A stretch of DNA of 5,897 bases, from positions 1 through 5,897 of the forward strand of contig NZ_JACRWC010000019.1 of the NCBI RefSeq assembly GCF_014306095.1, in the 5' to 3' direction. Below, one piece after another: positions 5,133 through 5,897 of this stretch; within the stretch, counting starts at the first letter, position 1; each line of letters opens with the position of its first letter. Below the pieces are notes generated by a model. That model made no database searches. It was not told where the DNA came from and saw only the letters and a program-made list of their open reading frames with translations. The translations under genes were made by a program, and so were the position numbers. This stretch comes from Lentihominibacter faecis. GTDB lineage: Bacteria; Bacillota; Clostridia; Peptostreptococcales; Anaerovoracaceae.

Positions 5133-5897
5133 ATGAAAAAACATGCTATCATACCCGTCTTCATTCCTCATCGCGGCTGCCCCAACGACTGCGTCTTCTG
5201 CAATCAGAAGGCAATCACCGCCTGCAGCAGCGATGTGAGTCCCGAAGATGTGAGAAATACAATCGAAACATATCTGCCGACCCTCACCGGGCGCGGCCTT
5301 GAGACCATCGAGCTGGCCTTTTTCGGCGGCAGCTTTACCGGGCTTTCCATAGCTGAGCAGTCGGCATTTCTGACAGTTGCCAAAGAATACAAAGACGCCG
5401 GTCTCATCGACAAGATCCACATGTCCACCCGTCCGGACTACATCGACCGGGACATCCTGGACAACCTGAAAACATACGACACGGACATCATCGAGCTGGG
5501 CGTTCAGTCCTTCGATCCCGACGTGCTTCGTGCCTCCAACCGCGGTCATACAGTAGAAGACGTCTACAGTGCCTGCCGTCTCATCAAGGAGTACGGGTTT
5601 ACCCTGGGAATCCAGCTGATGATCGGGCTGCCCAGCGATTCTCCTGCAAAGTCTATCGCATCTGCAAAGGAAACGGTTCGGCTTGCACCTCAGCTGGCGA
5701 GGCTCTATCCTACCATAGTACTGCAGGACACCCGACTTTTGCAGATGTATGAGGAAGGAATCTATCAGCCTCTGACTACAGAGGAAGCCGTCTCCACCAC
5801 CAAAGAAATGTACCGGATCCTAAGTGACGCCGGGATCACCATTCTTAGAGTCGGCCTTAAAAGCACCGATTTGATTACCGAGGGCGAAGCCGTCTGC
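5133..5897 (+). CDS. Elp3-like radical SAM protein, partial (C-terminal end outside window)
   Basis: The frame is open for 255 codons from the ATG to the right edge. A cluster motif GCPNDCVFCNQ (15-25) supplies Cys16, Cys20 and Cys23 in C-x3-C-x2-C spacing for the 4Fe-4S cluster that cleaves S-adenosylmethionine. Further family landmarks are FFGGSFTG (63-70, the SAM-binding GG motif region), STRPDYID (98-105), ELGVQSFD (121-128), ASNRGHT (134-140) and LMIGLPSD (162-169). This fits the COG1243 (Elp3-related) radical SAM proteins of Clostridia, which often lack the acetyltransferase domain of true Elp3. A role in tRNA modification is possible by analogy but unproven. There is no Shine-Dalgarno site, and the extended -10 ends six bases before the ATG, pointing to a leaderless mRNA. 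The N-terminus beginning MKKH and leading into the Cys motif suits the family, so the start is probably right. Confidence 0.85.
   Translation, partial: MKKHAIIPVFIPHRGCPNDCVFCNQKAITACSSDVSPEDVRNTIETYLPTLTGRGLETIELAFFGGSFTGLSIAEQSAFLTVAKEYKDAGLIDKIHMSTRPDYIDRDILDNLKTYDTDIIELGVQSFDPDVLRASNRGHTVEDVYSACRLIKEYGFTLGIQLMIGLPSDSPAKSIASAKETVRLAPQLARLYPTIVLQDTRLLQMYEEGIYQPLTTEEAVSTTKEMYRILSDAGITILRVGLKSTDLITEGEAVC

Noticed and set aside
5043..5549. 168-codon minus-strand open frame opposite the radical SAM gene
   Set aside because: The plus strand carries a clear C-x3-C-x2-C radical SAM protein over the same bases. The minus frame lacks a ribosome site at its start.

Overview
The window looks like ordinary chromosome from an anaerobic Gram-positive bacterium of the class Clostridia. 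The clues are purine-rich Shine-Dalgarno sites, a short Elp3-like radical SAM protein of the clostridial type, a DUF6873-type protein, and a membrane-anchored deacetylase with DUF5011-like repeats. I cannot name the genus from sequence alone.

Left part (1-1824): a LysO-family lysine exporter gene (minus strand, cut by the window edge) diverges from an azlC-azlD pair (plus strand), which encodes a two-component branched-chain amino-acid exporter. The 117-bp gap between them holds a perfect TATAAT hexamer and a 6-bp inverted repeat. This makes a small amino-acid efflux locus that could share one control region. azlD converges on ung (uracil-DNA glycosylase, minus strand), with only two bases between the stop codons.

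Middle (2499-2952): a 454-bp gap with no conventional gene. It holds the ung promoter, the promoter of the next plus-strand gene and, between them, a repeat-rich block of 269 bp bounded by 18-bp inverted repeats (17/18 match). Inside lie an 11-bp perfect inverted repeat, four alternating CGAGAA motifs and a 14-bp exact direct repeat. A 41-codon minus-strand frame runs through part of it. This is the least explained part of the window and may be a small non-autonomous repeat element.

Right part (2953-5897): a DUF6873-like (GME-fold) gene on the plus strand converges on a membrane-anchored NodB-type polysaccharide deacetylase on the minus strand. The deacetylase diverges from an Elp3-like radical SAM gene that runs off the right edge. 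The deacetylase/radical SAM promoter region carries three copies of a 13-bp promoter-like repeat spaced 24 and 22 bp. It predicts a leaderless radical SAM mRNA and a TTG start for the deacetylase.

Most genes are familiar housekeeping, transport or cell-envelope types. I see no phage, CRISPR, toxin-antitoxin or defence system, and no tRNA or rRNA. The points worth a second look are the 2591-2859 element and the two divergent promoter regions.
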